The notes under the pieces are model-generated. The model was not told the origin of the DNA, ran no database searches, and was given only the letters and a program-made list of their open reading frames with translations. 64,000 nucleotides of DNA from a virus: the IMG/VR virus record IMGVR_UViG_3300025011_000019, positions 62,001-126,000 of that record, one strand, 5' to 3'. The stretch's first letter is position 1; the number at the start of each line of letters is the position of its first letter. Shown here in pieces: positions 1-7,783 of this stretch. A program made the translations under genes and the position numbers.

Positions 1-1
1 T

Positions 2-85
2 AAATTCAAGCAAGCAATTGTAAATGGTGATCAATATATTTATGGATTTGGATTTTATTTGTCAATTGTGAAGTGGTATAGGTAA
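2..85 (+). CDS. C-terminal end of a gene cut by the window edge
   Basis: The first bases are open in frame for 27 codons and end at a TAA, with a C-terminus reading YLSIVKWYR. The start lies outside the window, so no family can be named. The next gene follows after 54 bases with its own ribosome site, which fits a continuing same-strand transcription unit. Confidence 0.5.
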   Translation, partial: KFKQAIVNGDQYIYGFGFYLSIVKWYR

Positions 86-139
86 TTATCCCATAAGTCT
101 ATTATTTAACTTATTCTAAATTAGAAAGGAAATGATAAA

Positions 140-583
140 ATGAAATTTGCAAAATATTATGATGTTACAAGTAAAATGAATCAACTAATTGATAAAGGTG
201 AATTATTCTCCTATGCAAAAGACTACTATAAGAAGTTATTTATATGTATGGATACCAATGACTTTTGGATTAGTAGAGTGTTAGAGGGATATAACAGTGA
301 GTATGACCAGGAACAGGGTAAATGGCTAATCGAGAGAGAAAAGATTGATAAATATGCTTTTATTGATTTCCTCTCAGAAAAGACTGATAAAAAGTATGAG
401 GTTAACGACAGACATCAAAGAAAAGATATTATTGATAAAATACCAGTAGACAAAGTAATTAAATACCTAATATTAATGGATGATGATAGAGGACTTGAAG
501 GTTGGGACAGTCTTGAATGTGATAGTTTAGAAGAAGTTATAGAAGCATTAGATGGTGGATTTGGAATTGAAGTATTGACATAA
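140..583 (+). CDS. Hypothetical acidic phage protein, 147 aa
   Basis: I do not recognise this family. The protein is soluble, charged, without cysteine motifs or membrane segments apart from two isolated Cys. The C-terminal third is acidic (SLEEVIEALDGG) and may form a small helical domain. An AGAAAGGAAATGATAAA ribosome site precedes the ATG at good distance. It opens the run of small same-strand genes that fills the first 19 kb. It is real by codon pattern and ribosome site; its role is unknown. Confidence 0.75.
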   Translation: MKFAKYYDVTSKMNQLIDKGELFSYAKDYYKKLFICMDTNDFWISRVLEGYNSEYDQEQGKWLIEREKIDKYAFIDFLSEKTDKKYEVNDRHQRKDIIDKIPVDKVIKYLILMDDDRGLEGWDSLECDSLEEVIEALDGGFGIEVLT

Positions 584-646
584 GAAAATTAGCATGAAAG
601 CAAGCTTACTAGAAAGCAGAATTAAATTAAGGGAGAGTGTATTAAT

Positions 647-856
647 ATGTTAGCAAGAACATTTGAACCATTTGACATGGAATCTTTTATTGAGTATGTG
701 GAAAGATTGTTTGAAATATGGGACAGAATGGTTAAAAGAAATCAAAGAAATGATTTCTCCATTGGAGGCATTTTTAATGGTTTTAATGTAGTAGTTGATA
801 GTAATTCAACAGTTGATTCTATAAAGTTAGCTTGGGTTAATTATTGGAAGGAATAA
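647..856 (+). CDS. Hypothetical protein, 69 aa
   Basis: Small unknown protein with an amphipathic, aromatic-rich N-terminal helix (FEPFDMESFIEYVERLFEIW) and a C-terminus ending in AWVNYWKE. GGGAGAG lies a few bases before the ATG. No domain is recognised. It is followed by a 100-base gap that holds three small stem-loops. Confidence 0.65.
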   Translation: MLARTFEPFDMESFIEYVERLFEIWDRMVKRNQRNDFSIGGIFNGFNVVVDSNSTVDSIKLAWVNYWKE

Positions 857-860
857 ATTA

Positions 861-927
861 ACTGGTCTGATCCAGTATAAAACGCCTTAAGCTCAGAGCG
901 TTAGCAGGGTTCATAACAATCCTGCTA
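861..927 (+). other. Cluster of three small stem-loops between genes
   Basis: Three consecutive inverted repeats are visible: ACTGG/CCAGT (861-865 with 872-876), AACGC/GCGTT (881-885 with 898-902) and TAGCAGG/CCTGCTA (902-908 with 921-927, 12-base loop). None has a T-run after it. They sit just upstream of the ribosome site of the 38-residue zinc-ribbon gene, so they may be a processed or regulatory RNA leader, or only a terminator remnant. Confidence 0.35.
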
Positions 928-958
928 GGTGGTATCAAAAAATAGGAGGTGCAATAAT

Positions 959-1075
959 ATGACAAAAGTGGTATGCCCAAACTGTAAAACTAGTTTTGAA
1001 AATTTTGAAATGAACATTAACCTAGAATCAGGTGAAGTAGAGTTCTTTTGTCCTGCTTGCGGAGAGAGTCTATAA
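959..1075 (+). CDS. Zinc-ribbon microprotein, 38 aa
   Basis: A 38-residue protein with two CxxC knuckles, CPNC near the N-terminus and CPAC near the C-terminus, separated by about 26 residues, which is the minimal zinc-ribbon layout. A strong ribosome site (AGGAGGTG) precedes the ATG. Such stand-alone ribbons are common in large phages and usually bind nucleic acid or protein; the partner cannot be told here. Confidence 0.7.
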   Translation: MTKVVCPNCKTSFENFEMNINLESGEVEFFCPACGESL

Positions 1076-1116
1076 AAAGTAAAACTTAACGGAGTGAAGA
1101 AAGGAGTTAATTTAAA

Positions 1117-1254
1117 ATGAACGAGTATAAAGTTGAAAAGAAACCACTAACAAAGAAAGAATATTTTCAAACACTTTCAGGCAATTTGGTTACATCAGAC
1201 GATCTTAACAAAATGTATAACAATTACCTTATGGGATTCTATGGTTATTATTAA
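1117..1254 (+). CDS. Hypothetical protein, 45 aa
   Basis: Short basic-then-aromatic protein beginning MNEYKVEKKPLTKKEYF and ending MGFYGYY. The ribosome site GAAAGGAG lies ten bases before the ATG. No family recognised. It is likely co-transcribed with the preceding zinc-ribbon gene and is followed by a hairpin. Confidence 0.6.
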   Translation: MNEYKVEKKPLTKKEYFQTLSGNLVTSDDLNKMYNNYLMGFYGYY

Positions 1255-1272
1255 TCTGTGCTAGTGATTTAA

Positions 1273-1306
1273 GCCCATATTCGCTATAACAGCAGAGCAT
1301 ATGGGT
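1273..1306 (+). terminator. Possible terminator hairpin
   Basis: GCCCATAT and ATATGGGT form an inverted repeat around an 18-base loop, followed by a T-rich stretch. The loop is long, so termination is only a weak call. Confidence 0.35.
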
Positions 1307-1363
1307 TTGTGGGTTTATATCATAGTATTGGTTACTAAATTAAATCCAAAGGAGAGTGAATTA

Positions 1364-1633
1364 ATGAACGGTTGGTTATCCCCTGAAGGTAAATTTTACA
1401 GCACTTTCAATTTGCTTTCTCATTATAAAAAGGCTGAAGAAATAGCAGATTGGAATGAGATTAGTTTTAATATCATCGATCCCTTAACCAATACTCATCC
1501 TTGGTGTGCAGAAAGATTGTTGGAAGTCTTAGGTTGGGTAAAATTAGGTAGTGATGAAAGAATTATAGATTTAGATATTGATACTTTGACGGATAAGCAA
1601 ATCAAGTTTTTGTTGAAGCATAAATTAGTTTAA
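1364..1633 (+). CDS. Hypothetical protein with GW...LGWVK pattern, 89 aa
   Basis: I start this at the ATG behind GGAGAGTGAATTA rather than at an upstream ATG that has no ribosome site. The protein begins MNGWLSPEGKFY and contains ERLLEVLGWVKLG. The same architecture (GWL-G-F, then a helix with His, then LL-LGWVK, then a C-terminal helix) recurs in the gene at 25161, so the two are paralogues of one small phage family of unknown function. Confidence 0.7.
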   Translation: MNGWLSPEGKFYSTFNLLSHYKKAEEIADWNEISFNIIDPLTNTHPWCAERLLEVLGWVKLGSDERIIDLDIDTLTDKQIKFLLKHKLV

Positions 1634-1652
1634 TAAATGGAGGATGATTATT

Positions 1653-1892
1653 GTGAATCATATTTCTGTAGGAGTTTATGCAAATGGGAGTCATGTAGTA
1701 AATATTGTTAGGGATGAATATGTCAATGATCATATTAAGTATAACAAATTGTTTAGGTCTGGAAGAGCATTGTTTGTAGACGGAGAATGTCTTAATACGG
1801 GATATCTAAATAATGAAGAGGTTAAAAAATGGAAAGATAAAATTAAGGGAATGAATATTGATTCTTCTATTGCATCAGAAAAATATCATTAA
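1653..1892 (+). CDS. Hypothetical protein, 79 aa, GTG start
   Basis: The ribosome site GGAGG overlaps the first in-frame ATG at 1644, so translation more likely begins at the GTG nine bases after it. The product is a beta-rich small protein (VGVYANGSHVV) with a charged C-terminus. No family is recognised. It lies 19 bases after the preceding stop, probably in the same unit. Confidence 0.6.
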   Translation: MNHISVGVYANGSHVVNIVRDEYVNDHIKYNKLFRSGRALFVDGECLNTGYLNNEEVKKWKDKIKGMNIDSSIASEKYH

Positions 1893-2007
1893 TTTGTTAT
1901 ATTTCTAAAATCTCAAACCCTAAAAACCTTACTACACTAGGCTTTTGTAATTCAATATTTGGCATAAAATGTTATTTTTATGTGGTGGGATAGAAAGGAG
2001 AATAAAA

Positions 2008-2139
2008 ATGGAAATCAAACATTCTTGTTGGTTCTGTCTTAATCTTGACTGTGATCATATTGAATATAAATCCTGTTTGAAGAAACATAAACTTAAATTT
2101 ATCTTCAATGTAAATGAATGCTCAGACTGGGATGGTTAA
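2008..2139 (+). CDS. Cysteine-rich microprotein, 43 aa
   Basis: A 43-residue protein with five cysteines in a C-x2-C-x4-C-x7-C layout and a C-terminal NECSDWDG. The ending resembles small phage Cys-rich proteins that finish in C.DWDG or C.DWE. It probably binds a metal ion. AGAAAGGAG precedes the ATG. It is the last gene before the promoter of the first regulator island. Confidence 0.65.
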   Translation: MEIKHSCWFCLNLDCDHIEYKSCLKKHKLKFIFNVNECSDWDG

Positions 2140-2229
2140 ATACAAAACATCAATAACAGAATCGCCATAACAGATCGACCATTATTTTTGCACTGAATTG
2201 TACAATTTTTATTTAATTACTTATTGGTA

Positions 2230-2258
2230 TTGACATATTAAAATAAAAATGGTACAAT
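2230..2258 (+). promoter_or_regulatory. Sigma-A type promoter for the XRE-like regulator
   Basis: TTGACA, a 17-base spacer and TACAAT make a near-consensus promoter. It lies 34 bases before the ribosome site of the XRE-like gene and probably drives that gene and the ORF6N gene after it. Confidence 0.8.
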
Positions 2259-2291
2259 CTCTATACGGTTGCGAAAGGAGGTGAAAAACAA

Positions 2292-2558
2292 ATGGAAGTA
2301 TTAGAACAAAAGAAGTTAGTAAATATCATCAATGAATATAACAAAATAGATTCTGCAATCGTAAAAAGTAATATAACCAAATATATAAATAGATCCGAGT
2401 ATAAAGGAAATAATCAAGAGTTAGCTGATAAAGTTGGATTAAATATAAATACAATCTACCTCTATAGGCAACCTAAAAAGAGAACTAATATAAGTTTTGA
2501 ATCTGCATTGAAAGTGTCTAATGTTTTAGGAATTAGTATATTGGATTTAATGAAGTAA
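2292..2558 (+). CDS. Small XRE-like helix-turn-helix regulator, 88 aa
   Basis: The central part (NQELADKVGLNINTIYLYR, about residues 37-56) is a helix-turn-helix of the XRE/Cro type, and the C-terminal part (ALKVSNVLGISILDLMK) is the usual last helices of that fold. It would bind operator DNA as a phage regulator. It has its own strong promoter and a strong AAAGGAGGTG ribosome site. It resembles the protein at 10644 in the N-terminal helix (KYN..D..I.K.N versus EYNKIDSAIVKSN), so the two are paralogues. It probably controls the ORF6N gene next to it. Operator sites are not identified. Confidence 0.75.
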   Translation: MEVLEQKKLVNIINEYNKIDSAIVKSNITKYINRSEYKGNNQELADKVGLNINTIYLYRQPKKRTNISFESALKVSNVLGISILDLMK

Positions 2559-2593
2559 AAATAAATTATAAGAAGAAAGAAGGATAAATACAT

Positions 2594-3484
2594 ATGGCAT
2601 ATCGTACAACAGAACACAAAAAGGCAATTGTTAAAATGGTAAGGGAGAAACGCTTGATACTACAAATTGATCTTGCGGTAAGACTAAACAAAAAGAGTAT
2701 TAATGATTCAGTAAAATCATTGGTGGAAGAGGGTAAACTCAAACGTCAAAAAGTTAAAAATAGAGGAAAAGTGGGAAATCTAACTGATGTTTGGCTTGTA
2801 TATGATAATAAAGTTAGACAACAAGAAATATTAGAGTTTGAATTAACACTTCTTGATAAACCATATGTAAGTCCTTTAGAGATAAATCATTGTTATAAAA
2901 GTGTTGAAAGTCCAATTACGGCAGTAACTAAAATTGATAAGGAAGAAGAAATTATTACACAAAATAATGTAGTTGATTTGCAGGAATATATAAAAATAAA
3001 TAAACAAGATATAATGGTAAAGGATTTTAAGGGTAATCGAGTTGTAACATTTAAGGATATTGATGCAGTTCATAAAAGACCGAATGGAACGGCGAGTAGA
3101 AATTTTAAAAACAATAGAGATAGATTTATTGAAGGCGTAGATTACTTTATTGTGTCTAAAAATCAAAAGGACGAATTTCGTCTTTTAGAAATTCCTAATC
3201 GTGGTCTGACACTAATAACTGAAACTGGCTATATGATGCTAGTAAAATCATTCTCCGATGACTTATCGTGGGAGGTACAAAGACAATTAGTGAATTCTTA
3301 TTTTACGGTTCAAGAAATTAAGGAAAAGTTGGAGAATAGTGTTGTAATAACTAAAGATAATATAAACCTCAGTGGAATATATGACTTCATGCAAATGTTC
3401 TCTATGGTCACTACCGACCTTAATAATAGGGTTAAATTACTAGAGGGTACAATTGAGTCAATGAAGAAAGCAATCATGGCATAA
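2594..3484 (+). CDS. ORF6N-domain phage regulator / antirepressor-like protein
   Basis: The 296-residue protein has an N-terminal winged-helix-like segment (about 1-70), a linker, an ORF6N domain (about 138-240; FKDIDAVHKRPNGTASRNF ... RFIEGVDYF ... LTLITETGYMMLVKSF) and a short C-terminal helical tail. ORF6N/KilA-N-like domains bind DNA and occur in phage antirepressors. It follows the XRE-like gene by 35 bases and likely forms a regulator/antirepressor pair with it. A role in switching early gene expression is inferred from the family and the neighbour, not shown. Confidence 0.8.
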   Translation: MAYRTTEHKKAIVKMVREKRLILQIDLAVRLNKKSINDSVKSLVEEGKLKRQKVKNRGKVGNLTDVWLVYDNKVRQQEILEFELTLLDKPYVSPLEINHCYKSVESPITAVTKIDKEEEIITQNNVVDLQEYIKINKQDIMVKDFKGNRVVTFKDIDAVHKRPNGTASRNFKNNRDRFIEGVDYFIVSKNQKDEFRLLEIPNRGLTLITETGYMMLVKSFSDDLSWEVQRQLVNSYFTVQEIKEKLENSVVITKDNINLSGIYDFMQMFSMVTTDLNNRVKLLEGTIESMKKAIMA

Positions 3485-3617
3485 TGTAAAATTAAATATA
3501 GAATAGGACTCTACATCCTAAATATATTTATAATATTATGTAAATGGTATTGCAATACTAGGAAATATGGGGTATAATAAATCAATAAATAAAAACTTCA
3601 AAGGAGTGGTACATATT

Positions 3618-4286
3618 ATGGTTGATGAAAAACTTCTTGCCAAAATCCATAACCTATTCAAACTTGCTGAAGGTAACACTAACCCAAACGAAGCTCAAAA
3701 CGCAATGCTAAAAGCACAACAACTTATGGCTCAAAACGGAATTGAGCAATCTGAAGTAAACCAAATACTAAAACCCAAAGAAGTATTGTCAGAAAATATC
3801 ACAGAATTTGGGAGACTCAGTTGGTACGAAAAACAATTGTCTATGATTATTGCTCAAAATTTCAGATGTGAGTGTTACATTCATAAAACTCGCAATGTTG
3901 GTGGTTCAATTGTATTTATCGGATTAAAAGATGATGTACGACTTGCCAAAATGGTTTATGGATTTGCAGTAACAGCAATTGAAAATGATACAGTCAATTT
4001 TGTTAAGCAATATAAAAAGCATCATGTAATTTACAATGTTGGAATCAAGAATGATTATATGCTTGGTTATGTAAAAGGATTAGACAGTCAATATAAAGCT
4101 CAGGTGGAAAAGAACAATTGGGGTATAATATTAGTTAAAGATCCTTTAATTCAGAAAGAAATGAGTAATCTGCATTTAAGGAAAAGCCAATCGAGTTCGA
4201 TTAGCAGAGGAAATGATAAGCAAGTTTATGGTAAAGGTTTTGAACAAGGAAGTAAGTTTAGTTCCCCAGTTGGTGCAATTTGTTAG
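3618..4286 (+). CDS. DUF2786-domain protein
   Basis: I start at the ATG behind AAAGGAGTGG, 17 codons into the longest reading frame. The first 45 residues (KIHNLFKLAEGNTNPNEAQN ... AQQLMAQNGI) match the DUF2786 pattern seen in many phage and plasmid proteins. The remaining part matches the kind of C-terminal domain that usually follows it (YEKQLSMIIAQNFRCECY ... VFIGLKDDVRLAKMVYGFA ... YMLGYVKGL). The biochemical function of the family is unknown. The gene ends at a strong hairpin. Confidence 0.8.
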   Translation: MVDEKLLAKIHNLFKLAEGNTNPNEAQNAMLKAQQLMAQNGIEQSEVNQILKPKEVLSENITEFGRLSWYEKQLSMIIAQNFRCECYIHKTRNVGGSIVFIGLKDDVRLAKMVYGFAVTAIENDTVNFVKQYKKHHVIYNVGIKNDYMLGYVKGLDSQYKAQVEKNNWGIILVKDPLIQKEMSNLHLRKSQSSSISRGNDKQVYGKGFEQGSKFSSPVGAIC

Positions 4287-4298
4287 TTAGAATTAAAA

Positions 4299-4328
4299 AT
4301 GAGAGTAGAATAATGATTCTACTCTCAT
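4299..4328 (+). terminator. Perfect 13-bp hairpin after the DUF2786 gene
   Basis: ATGAGAGTAGAAT and its exact complement are separated by a 4-base loop (AATG). There is no T-run downstream, but an A-rich stretch lies upstream, so it could stop transcription on either strand. Confidence 0.6.
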
Positions 4329-4349
4329 AAATTAAGGAGTGATACATAA

Positions 4350-4601
4350 ATGTCAAGATTAAGCGAAATGACTTTAGATGATGCTTTACGTGAGTATGAG
4401 GATGGATTTTGTGTATTGGTCGATGATGGTAAAAGAATTACATTAACCAATTCAGATGAAGAGTATTTAGGTAAAATGAGTTACAATGATTTTTGCAAAC
4501 AATTTATTAGTGATAGAGTCGGAGGTCATCCTTTAGATTGTTGCAAAATACCATTGTCAGTAATTGAAGAAAAATATGCAAGATACCTATTAACAAACTA
4601 G
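4350..4601 (+). CDS. Hypothetical protein, 83 aa
   Basis: Small soluble protein with an acidic N-terminal half (TLDDALREYEDGFCVLVDDG), then a short beta-like stretch and a C-terminal pair of adjacent cysteines (LDCCKIPLS). An AAGGAGTG ribosome site is present. No known family recognised. Confidence 0.65.
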   Translation: MSRLSEMTLDDALREYEDGFCVLVDDGKRITLTNSDEEYLGKMSYNDFCKQFISDRVGGHPLDCCKIPLSVIEEKYARYLLTN

Positions 4602-4649
4602 CTCAAAAGGCAGATTTGATAGTATCGTAAGAAAGAAAGGATGATTGAA

Positions 4650-4874
4650 ATGGAAAATTACACTCCTGAAAAACACGGAGCAGTAACAGCAATTAGACTT
4701 TTCTATGAAAATGATAGGCAACCAATGGCAGAATTAGTTTTTTGTTTTGGTGGTACGGATATTATTGAGTGGACAAATATCTCTCAAAGAGAAAAATACA
4801 GTAAAGGAATTAATGGTTATACATTTTTCTTTGATGAAAGACAGGGAAATGATTTTGAAAGTTTTAAAAGATAA
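4650..4874 (+). CDS. Hypothetical protein, 74 aa
   Basis: The ATG at 4650 is better placed than the one at 4641 relative to GAAAGAAAGG. The protein begins MENYTPEKHGAVTAIRLFYE and reads as a compact beta-rich domain ending in charged residues. I do not recognise the family. Confidence 0.6.
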   Translation: MENYTPEKHGAVTAIRLFYENDRQPMAELVFCFGGTDIIEWTNISQREKYSKGINGYTFFFDERQGNDFESFKR

Positions 4875-4896
4875 TTTAAAGAAAGAGGTTTTAAAA

Positions 4897-5076
4897 ATGG
4901 GAAAGCAAGAAATTCAAATGTTATTTAGCAAAGAAGTTCTTAAACAAATTAAATATGAATCATTGCAAAATATTATTAGAGGTATTATTTTTAATCCTTC
5001 TAATAAAATAAATTGGGATGATGCACTAGAAAGAATTTATGTTAATATGCCTGAATTAATTATGGACATGGAATAA
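4897..5076 (+). CDS. Hypothetical protein, 59 aa
   Basis: Starts at the ATG behind AAAGAAAGAGG. Helical, amphipathic small protein (LFSKEVLKQIKYESLQNIIR) with an acidic end. The longer frame reaching back to 4747 overlaps the preceding gene and has no ribosome site, so I do not use it. Function unknown. Confidence 0.6.
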   Translation: MGKQEIQMLFSKEVLKQIKYESLQNIIRGIIFNPSNKINWDDALERIYVNMPELIMDME

Positions 5077-5106
5077 AATATTTAAAGATGAAAGAAGGAA
5101 ATTGAT

Positions 5107-5484
5107 ATGACAAATTTTTCAATCAAATGGGGTACTGAAGTAAAAGAATTAGCAAGAAAATGTATTAATACTGAATTTATAAGTTTAGTAGCAAAAGGAG
5201 AAAATGGTACATTAACGGAAAGCGAAGAAGTAAAAGTAAAAGAACTTTCAGAAGGAATTAAGGATGCTTATGGTATGTGGTATATATCTAATATGATATG
5301 GAGAGTTGAACATTCTTTAGCTGATAATAGGGAACCTCTAGCACAATTAGCAGTATCAGAGATATATAACACGATATCAACAGAATCTTATTGGACTAAT
5401 GTATTCAAAAATGATTATTCTACAGATGAGGCAATTAATATTAAAAATCTTAGAGATGGATTAAAAGAATTATTATCTTGTTGA
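5107..5484 (+). CDS. Hypothetical protein, 125 aa
   Basis: All-helical looking protein with ALxxL-type repeats (PLAQLAVSEIYNTISTESYW) and no cysteine motif except single residues. Ribosome site AAGAAGGAAATTGAT before the ATG. The family is unknown to me. It sits in the run of similar small genes from 4350 to 6577 with 30-60 base gaps. Confidence 0.65.
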   Translation: MTNFSIKWGTEVKELARKCINTEFISLVAKGENGTLTESEEVKVKELSEGIKDAYGMWYISNMIWRVEHSLADNREPLAQLAVSEIYNTISTESYWTNVFKNDYSTDEAINIKNLRDGLKELLSC

Positions 5485-5529
5485 TCCGATAAGTGAAGAT
5501 TTTAAACTATAGGAAAGGATTGATATTAA

Positions 5530-5703
5530 ATGATAAAGTTAAGCGATAAAGAAAAGGAAGTTATTTACAATCTTATTGGTGAAATGAATTATTATGAAAT
5601 CATGAATATACTGTGTAGGACGTATGAATTAGAAGATTTAGAAGAAAACAGAAGTATTCTTCTTAGATGTTTGAAAAAGTTTGATCCAGATGACTTAGAT
5701 TAA
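5530..5703 (+). CDS. Hypothetical helical protein, 57 aa
   Basis: A 57-residue acidic protein (MIKLSDKEKEVIYNLIGEM ... LEDLEENRSILLRCLKKFD) that should fold as two helices. AGGAAAGGATTGAT provides a ribosome site. Function unknown; no membrane segment or metal motif. Confidence 0.6.
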   Translation: MIKLSDKEKEVIYNLIGEMNYYEIMNILCRTYELEDLEENRSILLRCLKKFDPDDLD

Positions 5704-5742
5704 ATTATAACTTTTAATCTAAAATTTGAGGAGGAAGTAAAA

Positions 5743-6036
5743 ATGCTAAGTAATATTAAACCAGTAGTCAACATAGGTGATAAAGTTAATATTAAACAAG
5801 GTGTTTGTATTCAAACCCAGTATGGATGGAATACTGTGCATCTAACGAGAAGTTTAAGGCATTATGAAGTTCAGGATGTTAAAGTGATAATTAGTCTTAA
5901 AAGTGGTAAAATTGAATATTCATATTTAATTGGTCATGGAGATCCAATGAGTTCTGGTAATTTTCATGGTGGTTGGGTAGATAGTAGAAACTTGGAAATT
6001 ATTATTGATGAAAAAGGATTAGCAGTAGGTTTGTAA
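5743..6036 (+). CDS. Hypothetical beta-rich protein, 97 aa
   Basis: The composition (alternating hydrophobic and polar residues, several Gly-His and Gly-Gly turns such as GHGDPMSSGNFHGGWVD) suggests a small beta barrel. A strong GAGGAGGAAG ribosome site is present. I cannot assign a family. Confidence 0.65.
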   Translation: MLSNIKPVVNIGDKVNIKQGVCIQTQYGWNTVHLTRSLRHYEVQDVKVIISLKSGKIEYSYLIGHGDPMSSGNFHGGWVDSRNLEIIIDEKGLAVGL

Positions 6037-6089
6037 CCCATCAAAACAGTATTTGAATCTATAATTTAAGAAAGAAGGAAGGCGTTTTT

Positions 6090-6278
6090 ATGTATGCGGT
6101 TGCAACAACGGTTGAACCATTTGGAGAACAATATTTAACTAAAGATGGATGGTTTAGTATGAATTTATTTATGGCAATTTTATATGAATACATGGGAGAA
6201 ATTCCACCAATGGATAGCGATGAAGAGTATATTATCAAAGTTGAATACGATGAAAATGGAAAGTTGTATAAGGTTTAA
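6090..6278 (+). CDS. Hypothetical protein, 62 aa
   Basis: Short acidic protein (PPMDSDEEYIIKVEYDENGK at the C-terminal side). GAAAGAAGGAAGGCG precedes the ATG. The same AAGAAAGAAGGAA leader is repeated before the next gene, which hints at duplication of translation signals. Function unknown. Confidence 0.6.
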   Translation: MYAVATTVEPFGEQYLTKDGWFSMNLFMAILYEYMGEIPPMDSDEEYIIKVEYDENGKLYKV

Positions 6279-6325
6279 AAACCACTCTTTGAATCTATTC
6301 TAAATTAAGAAAGAAGGAAATTAAT

Positions 6326-6577
6326 ATGAAACAATACTTATTAATTATCAATATTATTCTAAAAAGTGGTAAAGAAAGAAGATATACAAATTTTACACCA
6401 CAAGCATTAACAAAGGAAGATGCAGAACAAGGGGTTGAACAGCTTAAAGAACTAATTGGAAATATTTATAAAGATGAAATCGTAGGAACAATATCTCTTA
6501 AAGTTTCATCGGATAAAGAGGTATTAATTAACACAAATGAGATTGCTTTAGTTGAATTTGAAATAGTTGAATGCTAA
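6326..6577 (+). CDS. Hypothetical protein, 83 aa
   Basis: Reads as a small alpha/beta protein: strand (YLLIINIILKSG), helix (TKEDAEQGVEQLKELI), then two strands ending VEFEIVEC. It is the last gene before a strong hairpin and therefore probably closes the unit. Family not recognised. Confidence 0.65.
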   Translation: MKQYLLIINIILKSGKERRYTNFTPQALTKEDAEQGVEQLKELIGNIYKDEIVGTISLKVSSDKEVLINTNEIALVEFEIVEC

Positions 6578-6593
6578 TAATATACATCCTAAG

Positions 6594-6627
6594 AGGATTT
6601 AAACCACTTCCGACAGGTTTAAATCCT
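6594..6627 (+). terminator. Perfect 12-bp hairpin
   Basis: AGGATTTAAACC and its complement GGTTTAAATCCT flank a 10-base loop. It lies 17 bases after a stop codon and is followed by an AT-rich stretch, so it is a good terminator candidate. Confidence 0.65.
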
Positions 6628-6676
6628 TATATAGTGTTATCTTAAACAAATCATAATTAAGGAGGTTATACATAAA

Positions 6677-6910
6677 ATGATGTTTAATATTTTTAACAAA
6701 AGAAATAACTGGAACAACACTCCAGTAAGTGAAGTAAAAACTTATACTTTATCTCCTGAAGAAATTGAAAAGTTTTGTATTCAGAAAGATGACATAAAAA
6801 CACCATGTAGTTCTATAGGCTATACCAAAGCGATAGATAAGAAATTTAAAAATATGGGACAGGGTGGTACTGAATACTGGAGTGCCACAGAACCAAGGAT
6901 GTATATGTAA
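6677..6910 (+). CDS. Hypothetical protein, 77 aa
   Basis: A single gene bracketed by two hairpins. It is a short soluble protein with a Pro/Gly-rich C-terminal half (IKTPCSSIGYTKAIDKKFKN). AAGGAGG lies 10-14 bases before two adjacent ATG codons; I keep the first. Function unknown. Confidence 0.6.
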   Translation: MMFNIFNKRNNWNNTPVSEVKTYTLSPEEIEKFCIQKDDIKTPCSSIGYTKAIDKKFKNMGQGGTEYWSATEPRMYM

Positions 6911-6916
6911 TTATTA

Positions 6917-6944
6917 AGACAGAGAAAAAATAAATTCTCTGTCT
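6917..6944 (+). terminator. 10-bp hairpin followed by a T-rich stretch
   Basis: AGACAGAGAA and TTCTCTGTCT flank an 8-base loop, and ATTCTATTTTCT follows directly. This is the classic intrinsic terminator layout. Confidence 0.75.
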
Positions 6945-6957
6945 ATTCTATTTTCTA

Positions 6958-6986
6958 TTGATTTTATTTATTGATTATGATACACT
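6958..6986 (+). promoter_or_regulatory. Possible promoter for the gene at 7031
   Basis: TTGATT, 17 bases, TACACT. Each box matches four of six consensus bases. Its position just after a terminator and before a gene with a strong ribosome site supports it. Confidence 0.4.
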
Positions 6987-7030
6987 ATATTTAGTAAGGT
7001 AAATATAATTAATCGGGAGGAATACATGTT

Positions 7031-7462
7031 ATGCAAGAAAATATTATTGGCAAATATTTAATTTCAAATGATAAAATTCAATGGGAATATGGTAATTCTT
7101 ATACGAGAAGTTATGGAAGACACATGCCATTAACTCGTGCAAAACAAGAAATTAAGATTGGATCTTTTTGGTTTGATATTTGGTGCAGTAAAAAAGAAAA
7201 CGGGTTTGATGCTCGAATCATCATTAGGAAATTTAGAGAAGAAATAAATAAAAGGTGGCAAATCGATAGAATTAGTTTGGATAATGTTGAAAATATGTCA
7301 ACAGATATAATTTACGACATGATAATTAATTGGTTAAATAAATATAAGCAAAATGTAGTGTCAGAAATTCATAAATTAGATGATGAACTAACAAAAGTGA
7401 TTGTTAGTAATAATTACAGAAAAATTGGTTTAGTTCTTGCTAATGAAGTTATGTCTGCATAA
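7031..7462 (+). CDS. Hypothetical protein, 143 aa
   Basis: Soluble protein with a beta-rich first half (EIKIGSFWFDIWCSKKENGF) and a helical second half ending in KLDDELTKVIVSNNYRKIG. Ribosome site CGGGAGG. It follows a terminator and a possible promoter, so it may start a new unit. No family recognised. Confidence 0.65.
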   Translation: MQENIIGKYLISNDKIQWEYGNSYTRSYGRHMPLTRAKQEIKIGSFWFDIWCSKKENGFDARIIIRKFREEINKRWQIDRISLDNVENMSTDIIYDMIINWLNKYKQNVVSEIHKLDDELTKVIVSNNYRKIGLVLANEVMSA

Positions 7463-7490
7463 CAATATTAAGAAAGGAGAAAGTATAAAT

Positions 7491-7724
7491 ATGCCTAAAC
7501 ATTCTGGAAATTGGGTGGTAGTTAAATCGACTCATAAAGCACCATTGAATTATTCCTTTGATCATAAGGATGGTGCATATAAGTATATTGGAATGATGAC
7601 TTCTCCAACATTGTCTAAGCCATCTGAGATATTATCTGAAGGAAGTAAGGAGTCTTGTTTATATTTCTTAAATAATTACGAATTAATTATGACAAAAAGA
7701 GAAAAGTTTGGTTGGTTAGATTAA
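7491..7724 (+). CDS. Hypothetical protein, 77 aa
   Basis: Starts at the ATG behind AAGAAAGGAGAAAG rather than at the in-frame ATG inside the previous gene. It begins MPKHSGNWVVVKSTHKAPLN and ends KFGWLD. Unknown family. The unit closes at the hairpin at 7749. Confidence 0.65.
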   Translation: MPKHSGNWVVVKSTHKAPLNYSFDHKDGAYKYIGMMTSPTLSKPSEILSEGSKESCLYFLNNYELIMTKREKFGWLD

Positions 7725-7748
7725 AACTAGTGTTTGATCTTATAAAAT

Positions 7749-7783
7749 GTTAAAAGTCTAGTCATAAAGACCAGACTTTTAAC
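7749..7783 (+). terminator. 11-bp hairpin after the gene at 7491
   Basis: GTTAAAAGTCT and AGACTTTTAAC pair exactly around a 13-base spacer in which GTC/GAC can pair again. A second 8-bp hairpin (AGTAAGAG/CTCTTACT, 7804-7828) follows and is itself followed by ATTATATT. Together they make a double terminator. Confidence 0.7.

Noticed and set aside
2876-3166. Open frame on the minus strand within the ORF6N gene, and many similar minus-strand frames across the window
   Set aside because: They lie opposite clear + strand genes, lack ribosome sites and read as hydrophobic shadow translations. I found no convincing minus-strand gene.
4747-4896. N-terminal extension of the 59-residue gene
   Set aside because: It overlaps the preceding gene and no ribosome site precedes it; the ATG at 4897 has one.
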